This document shows, one piece after another, positions 18,864 through 27,022 of a stretch of 64,000 nucleotides of DNA. The stretch is from Alteromonas sp. V450. GTDB lineage: Bacteria; Pseudomonadota; Gammaproteobacteria; Enterobacterales; Alteromonadaceae. How positions within the stretch are numbered: the stretch's first letter is position 1; each line of letters starts with the position of its first letter. The notes beneath the pieces were generated by a model. That model was given only the letters and a program-made list of their open reading frames with translations. It made no database searches and was not told where the DNA came from. The stretch is taken from positions 4,092,001 through 4,156,000 of the forward strand of contig NZ_MODU01000004.1 of NCBI RefSeq assembly GCF_001885075.1, written 5' to 3'. A program made the translations under genes and the position numbers.

Positions 18864-19535
18864 TTAAGCAACCTGTTCCAAGCCGTGTTCAGGTGTTAAT
18901 TCGCGAAAGATATCTCCGTATAAGCGATAAAACATGTTCGCGCTGTGAATGATCATTTGCTGCTCTTTAGGGTCAGTAATTTTGTTCATAAGCCCTTCAA
19001 AGAAAACAATGTGCTCTTGGTCTAGCGCACCGTGAGAGGTAAGGTATTTAAACGCTGATTTAGGCAGAGATAACTTGTCTTTGATTTGTTTTGCAGCGGC
19101 GTCGGCAAGCGCGATACTTGTGCCCTCTAAAACGAATACCATGCCGAAGAAATACAGTGGGCTTTTGCGTGCTATTGCATCAAAAGCATAGGCAACCATT
19201 AATTCGGTGGCGGGTGCGGGCTGACTTTTCCTCGCCTGTTCTTTATCAACGCCACAGGCTGCAAGGTCGTTAAGGATCCACTCTTGGTGACCCATTTCTT
19301 CTTCAATGTATTCACCAATTGCTTCTCTTAGCCATTCCTTATCTTCGTTGAGTTTGGCACCTGTAGCCATAAGCAGGGGAACAGTAAACTTAACGTGATG
19401 ATAAGCCTGTTGAAGAAAGGCAATATAGTCGTTCAGGTTAAAATCACCGTTAAAGCAGCGTTGTATAATCGGCGCCTGTAAGAATGACTGTCTGGCATGT
19501 TCGGTGTTGCTTTGAAGTTGCTGATAGAAATTCAT
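18864..19535 (-). CDS. Heme-oxygenase-like diiron oxidase (TenA/PqqC/CADD/UndA superfamily)
   Basis: This 223-residue all-helical protein belongs to the TenA/heme-oxygenase superfamily. The ligand pattern of the non-heme diiron oxidases of this fold (CADD, UndA, BesC, SznF) can be read off: E80-x-x-H83 in EEEMGHQEW, E137 in VFVLEGTS, and H168-x3-D172-x2-H175 in SHGALDQEH. The H-D-H spacing is the same as in CADD (H174/D178/H181). It therefore is probably a diiron oxidase, not a thiaminase. It sits 3 bases below an acyl-CoA/AMP ligase gene. Known family members oxidise amino acids or fatty acids (UndA makes 1-undecene from laurate). The substrate here is unknown. Confidence 0.85.
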   Translation of the reverse strand: MNFYQQLQSNTEHARQSFLQAPIIQRCFNGDFNLNDYIAFLQQAYHHVKFTVPLLMATGAKLNEDKEWLREAIGEYIEEEMGHQEWILNDLAACGVDKEQARKSQPAPATELMVAYAFDAIARKSPLYFFGMVFVLEGTSIALADAAAKQIKDKLSLPKSAFKYLTSHGALDQEHIVFFEGLMNKITDPKEQQMIIHSANMFYRLYGDIFRELTPEHGLEQVA

Positions 19536-19538
19536 AAA

Positions 19539-21053
19539 TTATTCCTTGATAACAAATTGAAAAGAAAATGGTGTTGTACTTTGAACGCTGTATTGGTGTT
19601 GGTCTTGGCCCTGGTAGAGCATGTCTAAGTCAGTCGCGTAGCGGGCAATTATTGCGTCACGCTTCAGTTTTCCCGTTGGGGTAAGCAGTTGGTTTTCTGG
19701 CGTACAAAGACCGATGGTGGCGAAATTAACAACTTGCGCATAGTCAGGTAACTGCTTATTGATAAGCGCCACGGTGCTTTGAATCTGTGTATAAGAAATA
19801 GTATTGGAAGCGGGTACGAGGAGCGCGACACAGTAGGGTTTAGCTTCGCAATACACCAGAGCCTGCCTAAACAGTCCTGTTCCCAGCAATAAAGATTCAA
19901 TCCACTCTGGCGATACATTTCTGCCAAAGCTGTTCACCATTATGTTTTTTATACGCCCATTCAGCGTAAGTGTGTTGTCAGAAAAAAAGCCTAAATCGCC
20001 GGTTCTGACCTGGGTCGGATAAAATGAGGAAGGTTGATTCAGATAGCCCAGAAAGTGGTTGCCTGTAACTACAATTTCACCCTCTTCGATGTGCAGTTGA
20101 TTATGACCAAGCGTTTTTCCGGCACTGCCCATCGTATTGCAATTGGGCGTGTTCAATGTTGATACTGATACCGCTTCAGATAAGCCATAACCTTCAAATA
20201 CTGGTAGTCCCTTCGCTTGAGCTTGCGCCAGCAAAGTGGGCGCTACATGTGCACCGCCAACAGCAATGAACATTAGTGATGAAGGTGGTGTCCAGCCCTG
20301 ATTACATGCCTGTACTAGCACCATTAGCAAGTCGGGAACCAAGATCACAGACGAAGGTTGAACGCGGTCTATCAGTGACAGCAGTGCGTTTGGATTGACG
20401 AGTTTGCTGCCTTGAAATCCTCGCTCAGATGCCGTGGCTAAATAAACCGTGCCGCCGTGGTGCAGAGGGGCGTAAACACCTGCAATATTTTCAAGCAGGG
20501 TAGACAATGGCAGTAAACACAGATGGTTCACTATTTCTGGTTGAACAGCACGCTCAATAGAATGGGCAACTTTCCATTGCGATTCAGATGACAGACACAC
20601 GCCTTTCGGTGTGCCCGTAGAGCCAGAAGTAAAGGTTATTTTGTTAGTACCTACAGGTGTGTATACACGAGAGTCATGTTTGAGTGAATGAGCGACAATG
20701 CCATTTTTGCTATCAATAATAGTCGGTGACTCACTCCATTCACTTAGTTCACCACCGCGATTGGTCAATAAAAAGTGACACTGGCTCTCATTTAATACAT
20801 GTTCTTGTTGGGAAGCGCTAAAAAATAGCGGAACGGGGACGCAGCAAACGTTAGCCTGTTGGCAGGCTAAATCAGCAATCACCCATGCAAAGCTATTGTC
20901 AAAGGCAATGCCGACCCTCTCGGCATTGTGGTTTGTTATCCAGCTTGCGAGGTTCTCGACGGCGCTCAAAAGGGCGCGGTAAGTCATTGAACCGTCTTTG
21001 CATTTAAGCGCAACGTCATCGTCATGCCCGTTTATATACTGATTAAGCAACAT
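19539..21053 (-). CDS. AMP-dependent acyl-CoA synthetase/ligase
   Basis: This ANL-superfamily enzyme would activate a carboxylic acid, probably fatty, as acyl-AMP and then thioester. The 504-residue product has the P-loop motif TFTSGSTGTPKG (141-151), EGYGLSEA (motif A5), TGDLGFF (A7), NGRIKNIMVNSFGRNVSPEWIE (A8 region) and the C-terminal catalytic Lys in PTGKLKRDAI. Its start overlaps the stop of the upstream acyltransferase-like gene by 11 bases, so the two are coupled. Its length is slightly short of FadD-type ligases, but both N and C domains are present. Specificity cannot be judged. Confidence 0.91.
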   Translation of the reverse strand: MLLNQYINGHDDDVALKCKDGSMTYRALLSAVENLASWITNHNAERVGIAFDNSFAWVIADLACQQANVCCVPVPLFFSASQQEHVLNESQCHFLLTNRGGELSEWSESPTIIDSKNGIVAHSLKHDSRVYTPVGTNKITFTSGSTGTPKGVCLSSESQWKVAHSIERAVQPEIVNHLCLLPLSTLLENIAGVYAPLHHGGTVYLATASERGFQGSKLVNPNALLSLIDRVQPSSVILVPDLLMVLVQACNQGWTPPSSLMFIAVGGAHVAPTLLAQAQAKGLPVFEGYGLSEAVSVSTLNTPNCNTMGSAGKTLGHNQLHIEEGEIVVTGNHFLGYLNQPSSFYPTQVRTGDLGFFSDNTLTLNGRIKNIMVNSFGRNVSPEWIESLLLGTGLFRQALVYCEAKPYCVALLVPASNTISYTQIQSTVALINKQLPDYAQVVNFATIGLCTPENQLLTPTGKLKRDAIIARYATDLDMLYQGQDQHQYSVQSTTPFSFQFVIKE

Positions 21054-21798
21054 ACGCTGTTTCCTTTTTTGTGCAGATATTTTGCGTTAACGCATCCACA
21101 TTTGCGGAAATAAGCTCAATTGCACGTTGGTAATGAGCATTAAGTTCAGGGCAGCCAATTATGTGTTGGGTTACGTGATGTAGTGACAGGGCAGTAACCT
21201 GAGGAGCGGTGTCATAATAGGTGCCCCAATCATCGCTATTCCCTTTAAGTTTTGATACCTCGGCTTTAACAAGGGGGAGGAGTTGAATACCTGCGCCCAT
21301 GAGTAAAGAGGTAAGCTGTGAGGTCGCACTGAAAACCAGATATTTGCTACCACATCGTTTTAAAACGAAGAACAGGGCAAATAACAAGGGGAGGGTATAG
21401 CGCGATGCACTGCTAAAAAGGTTACCAACTTCAGCAATATGTGCTCTGTTTACGGTTATCCCTTGTAAGGTGAGGGCAGTTTCTACCGAAGTGTTAAGGT
21501 ATTGCTCTATAAAAAGAGAATTATACTGCCCATCATAGGCGGCAAATCTTGCGCCTGCGGCGGCTTTAACTCCCTTAGCTTCAAGAGCAAACAGCATAGG
21601 CATAAAGGAAGTCACTCGTGCGTTGTAGCGAGCTTTAAAACCACTCGCTATAAACGCTTCAATACGGCGGCGGGCATTATGTCCATGTTTTGCCGCGATA
21701 AAGGTTATAGCGGGCTTTTCCTTAGAGACAATCGCAGATTGCTGACTAGCAATCTGGGTTGGAACTGAAGCTAAAACGTGACTCATAAACATGCTCAT
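21043..21798 (-). CDS. Thermostable-hemolysin family protein (putative N-acyltransferase fold)
   Basis: The 251-residue product matches the family named after the Vibrio thermostable (delta-VPH) hemolysin. Features are an N-terminal region ITFIAAKHGHNARRRIEAFI, a central AEVGNLFSSASR and LLFALFFVLKRCGSKYLVFSAT, and no signal peptide. The family resembles acyl-homoserine-lactone synthases/GNAT acyltransferases in fold, so the hemolysin name may be misleading. It is the first cistron of the operon, with three in-frame ATGs at 21798, 21792 and 21786. A PmrA-type repeat is 35 bp upstream. With the adjoining ligase it could transfer an acyl group to an amine (inference). Confidence 0.83.
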   Translation of the reverse strand: MSMFMSHVLASVPTQIASQQSAIVSKEKPAITFIAAKHGHNARRRIEAFIASGFKARYNARVTSFMPMLFALEAKGVKAAAGARFAAYDGQYNSLFIEQYLNTSVETALTLQGITVNRAHIAEVGNLFSSASRYTLPLLFALFFVLKRCGSKYLVFSATSQLTSLLMGAGIQLLPLVKAEVSKLKGNSDDWGTYYDTAPQVTALSLHHVTQHIIGCPELNAHYQRAIELISANVDALTQNICTKKETAYVA

Positions 21799-21832
21799 TG
21801 GTTTTGCGATGTTATGAGTATTTACGCGAGAC

Positions 21833-21849
21833 CTTAAGAGAACCTTAAG
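21833..21849 (-). promoter_or_regulatory. PmrA/QseB-type box upstream of the acyltransferase operon
   Basis: Two CTTAAG half-sites at 21833-21838 and 21844-21849 are separated by exactly 5 bases (GTTCT on the coding strand). This matches the direct-repeat box of PmrA/QseB-class regulators (YTTAAK-N5-YTTAAK). The proximal half-site could sit at the -35 position, with CATAAC at 21811-21816 (16-base spacer) as -10. This is typical of class II activation. Identical spacing is seen at 25163 and 29009. Confidence 0.8.
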
Positions 21850-21898
21850 TGGGAAAAACTTTTATAAATGTCAGTCCAAAATGTTAAGAACGCCCAAG

Positions 21899-23713
21899 CT
21901 AATTAATCGCTGAGCCGTCATAGCTATTAAAAACTGGGCCGTTAGCCGGTAAATCACAGGTAGCGTTTGCAGCAGTGGCAGGAAGCAATAACCATTCGTC
22001 ACGGTGGGCTGCGCCCATTGAAGTGGCTTGTGATAAGTCTACACATTGAAATTTGTAGTCACTTGGAACTAACAAAAAGCGTTGACGCATTGGCGGTCTA
22101 ACCCGCCGGCCTGAAATCTTTGTCTGCTCGCGGGAAGGCTCGGAAGTATCGGTCAACCAAGCCCACGCTGTACCGTTTTCTACTTCTTGAGGGGTATGGT
22201 AACCAAAATGAGCCATTTCAAAGGGTGAATAAAGAAAATACTGTTCTTTAAAGCTGACTATCCCTACCTCGAAGGCAGTTGAATCCTTCGTCAACATATT
22301 ACTTATTTGGCTTTCTGCATTTTGAAGGACTATACGGGGAGTACGGTAGTCATTTAGCAGCCATGCACCGAATGTGGAAGGAATTACAGTTAAAATGAAA
22401 AGCCATGCCAGTAATTGGCGGGCGAGTAATTTTCCATCCCCTGCGTTGCGCTTTTTATTGTAAACATAGTAGACAATATGAGTACAAAGCCCAGCGATAC
22501 CGAGTACAAGTAATACTATGCTTAAACGAACAAGGGTTTCGCTGTCGCTGTCAAAGCGCGTCATCAGCTTAACAGCGGTGGGCTCGTGAAATAGCAGTGC
22601 TAAGCCAGCAATCAATAAAACGGCAGAGATTAACGAAGTAACTGCGCGCGCAAAAAGCACCAAGCCTCTTGATAAAGTTGAATTAGCAAGTACCAGACCT
22701 GCAACCATACTCAACGCAGGCAGTGCCGGTAAAACATAAACACCACGTTTACCTGGGCTGATGCTAAAGAAAATGACAACCAATATTACCCATATCAACA
22801 AGGATGAGTAAGCGGGCTTGTGAATAAGTACATCTTTTAACGACTTAGCTTTTGATACAAGTATGGCAATTGGCGTTATCCAAAATACAGGAATAACTTC
22901 AACAATATAATAATACCAAGGCTCTATGTGGTGCCAGGCATTGGCATATCGCTCAGCCGTTTGTTTAAACAAAATATTCGACAAGTATTGTTGTATTTGA
23001 GGCTCTTGTTTTATCAAACCAAGATAAAACAGAGGTGCAAGCCACATCGCCACAACTGATAGCATGACTAAGGGGCCAAACAACATGCGCAATGACCACT
23101 TGCCGCGATGTGAGCCGCTGGTAAATGCGAAAAATGCAATGGGGATAAATAAAAGAACAGGTAAAAAGCCAACGCCTTTGGTTATGATCCCAAGCCCCAT
23201 AAAGAACCATGCTGCAAAGTACCACCGCCAATTAACATGCAAGTAAAAGTGCTGAATGAGTCCGTAGACACCAATCCAGATAAAGCAGGCGACAAGGGCA
23301 TCTATTTGAGCAAATTTGGCTTGAATAAGAAACTGCGGGCTCAGTAGAAGTACGAGCATACTCAACATTGCCGCTTTTTCACTGGCAAGTCTTAGCGATA
23401 GCCTGTAGGTTATCCCCAAAGTGACAAGGCTTGCGATAGCGTTAGGCAGGAGCATAGCCACCTTCAGGCTACCTGTAATAAGGTAAAATAAGGCAATACA
23501 CCACATAAACACAGGGGGCTTGTCTGGATAAATTTCGCCACCGCGCATGGGCACAAGCCACTGTCCGCTGTTCACCATCTCTTTTGCGACCAATGCGAAT
23601 CGAGGCTCATCGGGGGGCCAAGCATCTCTGAAACCCAGACCGACAAATATCAGAGCACAGGCAAAAAAGAACAGGGTAGATGCATGGCTATTTGAATTAA
23701 GCACAAGCCTCAC
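21899..23713 (-). CDS. GT39 (ArnT-like) integral membrane glycosyltransferase
   Basis: This 604-residue polytopic protein resembles PMT_2/ArnT transferases, which move a sugar from undecaprenyl or dolichyl phosphate to lipid A or protein on the periplasmic side. The first periplasmic loop has the catalytic-type motif PPDEPRFA (Asp-Glu-x-Arg) and GGEIYPDKPPVFMW. About a dozen hydrophobic segments precede a C-terminal periplasmic domain (about 470-604). It starts with GTG, overlapping the stop of the VTT gene by 4 bases. With the GT2 gene upstream it forms an envelope-modification operon. The acceptor (lipid A, glycan or protein) is not shown by the sequence. Confidence 0.88.
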   Translation of the reverse strand: MRLVLNSNSHASTLFFFACALIFVGLGFRDAWPPDEPRFALVAKEMVNSGQWLVPMRGGEIYPDKPPVFMWCIALFYLITGSLKVAMLLPNAIASLVTLGITYRLSLRLASEKAAMLSMLVLLLSPQFLIQAKFAQIDALVACFIWIGVYGLIQHFYLHVNWRWYFAAWFFMGLGIITKGVGFLPVLLFIPIAFFAFTSGSHRGKWSLRMLFGPLVMLSVVAMWLAPLFYLGLIKQEPQIQQYLSNILFKQTAERYANAWHHIEPWYYYIVEVIPVFWITPIAILVSKAKSLKDVLIHKPAYSSLLIWVILVVIFFSISPGKRGVYVLPALPALSMVAGLVLANSTLSRGLVLFARAVTSLISAVLLIAGLALLFHEPTAVKLMTRFDSDSETLVRLSIVLLVLGIAGLCTHIVYYVYNKKRNAGDGKLLARQLLAWLFILTVIPSTFGAWLLNDYRTPRIVLQNAESQISNMLTKDSTAFEVGIVSFKEQYFLYSPFEMAHFGYHTPQEVENGTAWAWLTDTSEPSREQTKISGRRVRPPMRQRFLLVPSDYKFQCVDLSQATSMGAAHRDEWLLLPATAANATCDLPANGPVFNSYDGSAIN

Positions 23714-24387
23714 GACGGCTCACTCCTACGAGAAATACCTGATAAGGATAGAAGTAGAAGAAGGCTAATGATTAAACCACCAATTTGTAAAGGCTGTTCG
23801 AGGGAGCTGACAAATCGAGAACCGCTTCCAAGCAAGGTAAACAAAAAAGTTTGAGGCGCAAAGCCGATTGCACTTGCAACAATAAACGGGGCAAACGGAA
23901 CGCTTAGCACACCTGCGACGGCGTTTGTTATTAAGTTAGAGCCAACAGGGAATAAACGAACAATTAGCACATTGCGAAAACTTCGCTTGGCCAGTTTGTT
24001 TTCAACAGGCTTTAATTTTGTACCTAAAAGACGGACGGCAAGTGAGCGCAGAGGGCCATTTGCTAATGCGTAGGCTATGCATGCAGACAATACCGTTAGC
24101 AACAAGGCAATTAATCCTCCCTGCAATGCACCAAAGCCCACTCCGCAAAAAAAACTGACAGCCTGACGGGGAAAACCCATGGTTAAAAGTACAACACAAC
24201 CACTCAGTATCATGCACAGCGATTGCCAATTTAAATTTGAAATATAGGCATTCAACCAATCTGTATCATCACCGTGCTTCCATACTTCACCAGTGACCTC
24301 AAACGACACATAGCAGATAAGGGCAATGCTTGCTGCCCCGATGAAAAACCGTATGAAGCTTTTGAGGCGGCGAATATTAGTCTTCAT
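23710..24387 (-). CDS. VTT-domain (DedA/TVP38-like) membrane protein
   Basis: This 225-residue inner-membrane protein has the SNARE-associated/VTT signature: GFPRQAVSFFCGVGFGALQGGLIALLL in two adjoining helices, RLFPVGSNLITNAVAGVLSVPFAPF, and GFAPQTFLFTLLGSG. Members of this family act as lipid scramblases/flippases or in undecaprenyl-phosphate recycling. The ATG at 24387 is preferred to an in-frame TTG at 24405. It overlaps the preceding GT2 gene by 11 bases and the following GT39 gene by 4. Context suggests it flips the lipid-linked sugar that GT2 makes and GT39 uses. That is an inference. Confidence 0.87.
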   Translation of the reverse strand: MKTNIRRLKSFIRFFIGAASIALICYVSFEVTGEVWKHGDDTDWLNAYISNLNWQSLCMILSGCVVLLTMGFPRQAVSFFCGVGFGALQGGLIALLLTVLSACIAYALANGPLRSLAVRLLGTKLKPVENKLAKRSFRNVLIVRLFPVGSNLITNAVAGVLSVPFAPFIVASAIGFAPQTFLFTLLGSGSRFVSSLEQPLQIGGLIISLLLLLSLSGISRRSEPS

Positions 24388-25114
24388 GACCCATTCCGCT
24401 GGCAATGTGATTAAGCTTATTTCTGTACATTAGCCATCTAACGCCAAGCATATCGATGATCCCTGCCCAGCCACGATTCCACGCTGTGTAATTTGATTTA
24501 CCTTCTAAACGCGCGCGATGATTGACCGATACACATACCACTTCTCCCCCAAGCCTTTTAGTTAAAGCGGGAATATACCGGTGCATATGGTCGAAGTAGG
24601 GTAAAAGTAAAAAGGTACTTCTTGGGAGGAGTTTCAAGCCACAGCCCGTGTCTGGTGTGTCATCTTGTAGGATCCACTGGCGAACACGATTGGCAACTTT
24701 AGACTGAAATCGCTTCCACGGGGTATCTTTTCGCTTTTTACGATGTCCGATAACGCAGAAGTGCCCTGCATTAGTCTCTTTAGCTGCGCGAATCAGTCGC
24801 GGTATATCAGCAGGATCGTTTTGCCCATCAGCATCAAGGGTGATGATCCACTTTCCTTTTGCCTGTAAAACGCCGTGAAAAACCGAAGTGCTTTGACCGC
24901 AGCTAATAGGGTGGACGATGACACGACAACTTACCGGCAAGGTGCTTGAAAGGTTATGCAGCAAGGCTAGGGAGTCGTCGCTGCTACCGTCATCAACAAC
25001 AATAATTTCTGTTGTTGTACTTGGAACCACTTCTGCAATTTCTCGTAACAAAGCAGAAAGGTTTTTGGCTTCATTTTTAGCAGGTAAAACAACACTGACG
25101 TCAAACTGGTGCAT
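24377..25114 (-). CDS. GT2 family glycosyltransferase (polyprenyl-phosphate sugar synthase-like)
   Basis: This 245-residue protein has a GT-A fold: VSVVLPAKNEAKNLSALL at the N-terminus, EIIVVDDGSSDDSLALL, ITLDADGQNDPADIPRLI (DAD metal motif), and DTPDTGCGLKLLPRS. It is like dolichyl/undecaprenyl-phosphate mannose or ArnC-type synthases. Unlike ArnC it lacks C-terminal membrane helices. It is the first gene of a three-gene overlapping operon with the VTT and GT39 genes. No strong ribosome binding site precedes the ATG. A PmrA-type box is 49 bp upstream. The sugar is unknown. Confidence 0.9.
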   Translation of the reverse strand: MHQFDVSVVLPAKNEAKNLSALLREIAEVVPSTTTEIIVVDDGSSDDSLALLHNLSSTLPVSCRVIVHPISCGQSTSVFHGVLQAKGKWIITLDADGQNDPADIPRLIRAAKETNAGHFCVIGHRKKRKDTPWKRFQSKVANRVRQWILQDDTPDTGCGLKLLPRSTFLLLPYFDHMHRYIPALTKRLGGEVVCVSVNHRARLEGKSNYTAWNRGWAGIIDMLGVRWLMYRNKLNHIASGMGHED

Positions 25115-25162
25115 AAGAATATTTGGTAAATCATCGAATGACGTGCACTTTAAATGTTGAAC

Positions 25163-25179
25163 CTTAAGGAAAGCTTAAG
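25163..25179 (-). promoter_or_regulatory. PmrA/QseB-type box upstream of the GT2-VTT-GT39 operon
   Basis: CTTAAG at 25163-25168 and 25174-25179 are separated by 5 bases, the same design as the boxes at 21833 and 29009. It lies between the divergently unneeded end of the 25205 gene and the GT2 start and is oriented with the minus-strand genes. Control by the adjacent two-component system is inferred. Confidence 0.8.
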
Positions 25180-25204
25180 TTAGGCGCTAAAGTGCAAACT
25201 TGCA

Positions 25205-25906
25205 TTAAAATTCGTATTCCAACGACATGCGAAGTGTGTGATCTTTACTGTCACCATTTAGTCCGGCAATAAAGCCCAGTTCCCATTTTAACTGTTTCTG
25301 TCGGTCAAAGCGTTTTATGCCCATGAATGCTGGACCAACCCCGATAAAGTCCTCTGCTACATACACTTCTAATCCAGGTTGTACTTCAGGGATCCAGCGA
25401 TACCTAAACTTGGCTTTAAATTCGCTTTCCCATTCATTCTCAACAGTTTGACCCCACTCGTACACCAAGCTAATGTTAGTTGTTAAACTGAATTGGCCAA
25501 ATTCTTTTTCTGTTAATAACCCCGCTTTAACTTCCCAGTCATCGGTATTGTGCTGCTTTTCCAGCTCAAACAGCGTTGCCCAGTCAGCCCAGTATCGCCC
25601 TTGTTCAGTCATCATCCAGCGTAATTCTACTTCGTAGCTTTCTAAGCCAAAATCTTCATTTTCATCTCGCGCACCGACAAGGTATGTCTCGAGGATCATA
25701 AATTCTGAAAGTGCATGGCCGAACGAGAAGCGTTGCATTAAAACATTGCCATCGTCATTTTGTCTTGAGGTAAGTCGCCACTCAAACTCACGTTCAAAGG
25801 GTAATACATAAGGGTGATAAACCTTATCTACGGTAAAATTATCTGCATAACCGTTACTTGAAAACACGGCGTATAATGCGATAGCAGTAAGGAGAAAACG
25901 TCTCAC
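25205..25906 (-). CDS. Exported beta-rich protein of the two-component operon
   Basis: This 233-residue protein has a signal peptide (cleavage near GYA-DNF). The mature part has many short amphipathic strands, alternating aromatic residues and a terminal aromatic (SLEYEF). This looks like a small outer-membrane beta-barrel or periplasmic beta protein (FEWRLTSRQ, LRWMMTEQGRYWADWATLFELE, FRYRWIPEVQPGLEVYVAEDFIG). I do not recognise a named family. The GTG start overlaps the FTR1-like stop by 4 bases, so it is the last cistron of the regulator operon. Context suggests a link with metal or envelope sensing, but no function should be assigned. Confidence 0.8.
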   Translation of the reverse strand: MRRFLLTAIALYAVFSSNGYADNFTVDKVYHPYVLPFEREFEWRLTSRQNDDGNVLMQRFSFGHALSEFMILETYLVGARDENEDFGLESYEVELRWMMTEQGRYWADWATLFELEKQHNTDDWEVKAGLLTEKEFGQFSLTTNISLVYEWGQTVENEWESEFKAKFRYRWIPEVQPGLEVYVAEDFIGVGPAFMGIKRFDRQKQLKWELGFIAGLNGDSKDHTLRMSLEYEF

Positions 25907-26667
25907 TGTGCGACCTCCTGAATTTCATCAGAGAATCTCTTTTTTGAAGAAAAGAAAGCAATTAAATTAGGCACGATAAGTGCGAAGAAAAACACCAATA
26001 AATAGCTCGTCGAGGGCGTAGCCTCATAGCCAACGAGAGAATTCAGAAGATGACCATATTCGCTATTGTCGCTAATTATTGTGCTGCTATCCCATAGTTG
26101 CCTTGGCGATGGGAAGGTGTCAGTTTGTTCCAATAGTAATGCGATATTAGCGGTTTGAGCTGCCACAAATGTGGTTGCAAAAAAGCATGTTGCTCGCTTG
26201 CTAACAAAGTGGGTGAGCAAAATATTAAGTAGAATAGCGATGCTAATACTTATACCCAGACCAATGATAGTGCCCAAGAGTAATAACGTACTATCACTAT
26301 TACGTGATAACTCGGAAACAAAATAAACTAAAAAGTGCAGCGAATTGGGTAAGCCAATACCTATTACTAGTAGGGTGAGGCCTAGACTGAACCAATTTGA
26401 GATACGTGACGGCAAAAGTACAACAAGGCACATGCCCAACCACGCAATAAAAAACAGTATTGATTTGAGATACTCAAATCCGGCACCTTCTGATAGCTGC
26501 GATACCAGTCCTAGCTGGGGGTAGGTAAATACAGCGAGCAATACCAGCAGCGACACCCGCCACGCAACGGCAAGCGTAGACACACGCGGCAGCGCCAGCA
26601 ATACACTAATGAGCAGGAATATGGGCAAGGTGTCACGCAAGAAGAGAACGACAGTATTAATTAGCAT
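25903..26667 (-). CDS. FTR1/EfeU-like membrane protein lacking REGLE motifs
   Basis: This 254-residue protein has about seven membrane helices. The C-terminal pattern LWDSSTI...YGHLLNSLVGYEATPS is the one seen in FTR1/EfeU iron permeases (LWD, G-L-L, GY, P). However, the iron-binding REGLE motif of helix 1 reads RDTLP (residues 11-15), and the second, expected near 106-110, reads LPNSL. The acidic ligands needed for iron transport are therefore missing from both. It overlaps the cupredoxin-like gene by 11 bases and the 25205 gene by 4. It could be a permease with changed specificity or a non-transporting sensor partner. Confidence 0.78.
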   Translation of the reverse strand: MLINTVVLFLRDTLPIFLLISVLLALPRVSTLAVAWRVSLLVLLAVFTYPQLGLVSQLSEGAGFEYLKSILFFIAWLGMCLVVLLPSRISNWFSLGLTLLVIGIGLPNSLHFLVYFVSELSRNSDSTLLLLGTIIGLGISISIAILLNILLTHFVSKRATCFFATTFVAAQTANIALLLEQTDTFPSPRQLWDSSTIISDNSEYGHLLNSLVGYEATPSTSYLLVFFFALIVPNLIAFFSSKKRFSDEIQEVAQ

Positions 26668-27022
26668 CCAGCGTGTCCTCTTTGTTTTTAACTATTACCT
26701 TTCCTACCGCGCTATTAGGATGAAACTCGCCAAAAAAAGGATACTCACCGGCTTTTAATGGGCCAATAAAGATGGTCCCTCGGCTTTTCGCAAATATCAC
26801 TTTTTCTCTGTTCAGCGAAAAGCTATCTATTTCTTCGGGGGTATCATCGAAATTAACAAAGGTTAGCTTTACTTTTTGCCCTGCAGGAACAATCACTTCC
26901 TGGGGAAAGAATAAATGCTCTTTTATTTCCACCACTACTTCAGGTAAGGCGAACACAAGGGGCGTATAAAAAGCCCAAAGGGCTGAAAAAAAGAATAAAG
27001 AAATTTTAGAGTATGCAGTCAT
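26657..27022 (-). CDS. Cupredoxin-like periplasmic protein
   Basis: This 121-residue protein has a signal peptide (about residues 1-26) and a single cupredoxin-fold domain: VEIKEHLFFPQEVIVPAGQKV, split over two strands, FVNFDDTPEEIDS, and AGEYPFFGEFHPNSAVG. The type 1 copper ligands (His, Cys, His, Met) are not complete. The usual Cys position is Gly (FFGEF) and only the HPN histidine remains. Proteins of this kind are commonly encoded beside FTR1 permeases and may bind iron or other metals differently. It overlaps the histidine-kinase gene by 17 bases and the FTR1-like gene by 11. Confidence 0.83.
   Translation of the reverse strand: MTAYSKISLFFFSALWAFYTPLVFALPEVVVEIKEHLFFPQEVIVPAGQKVKLTFVNFDDTPEEIDSFSLNREKVIFAKSRGTIFIGPLKAGEYPFFGEFHPNSAVGKVIVKNKEDTLDAN

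Noticed and set aside
21043-21798. Calling this protein a true haemolysin toxin
   Set aside because: It has no signal peptide or pore-forming features, and it is coupled to an acyl ligase gene. The family name is historical and an acyltransferase-like role fits better.
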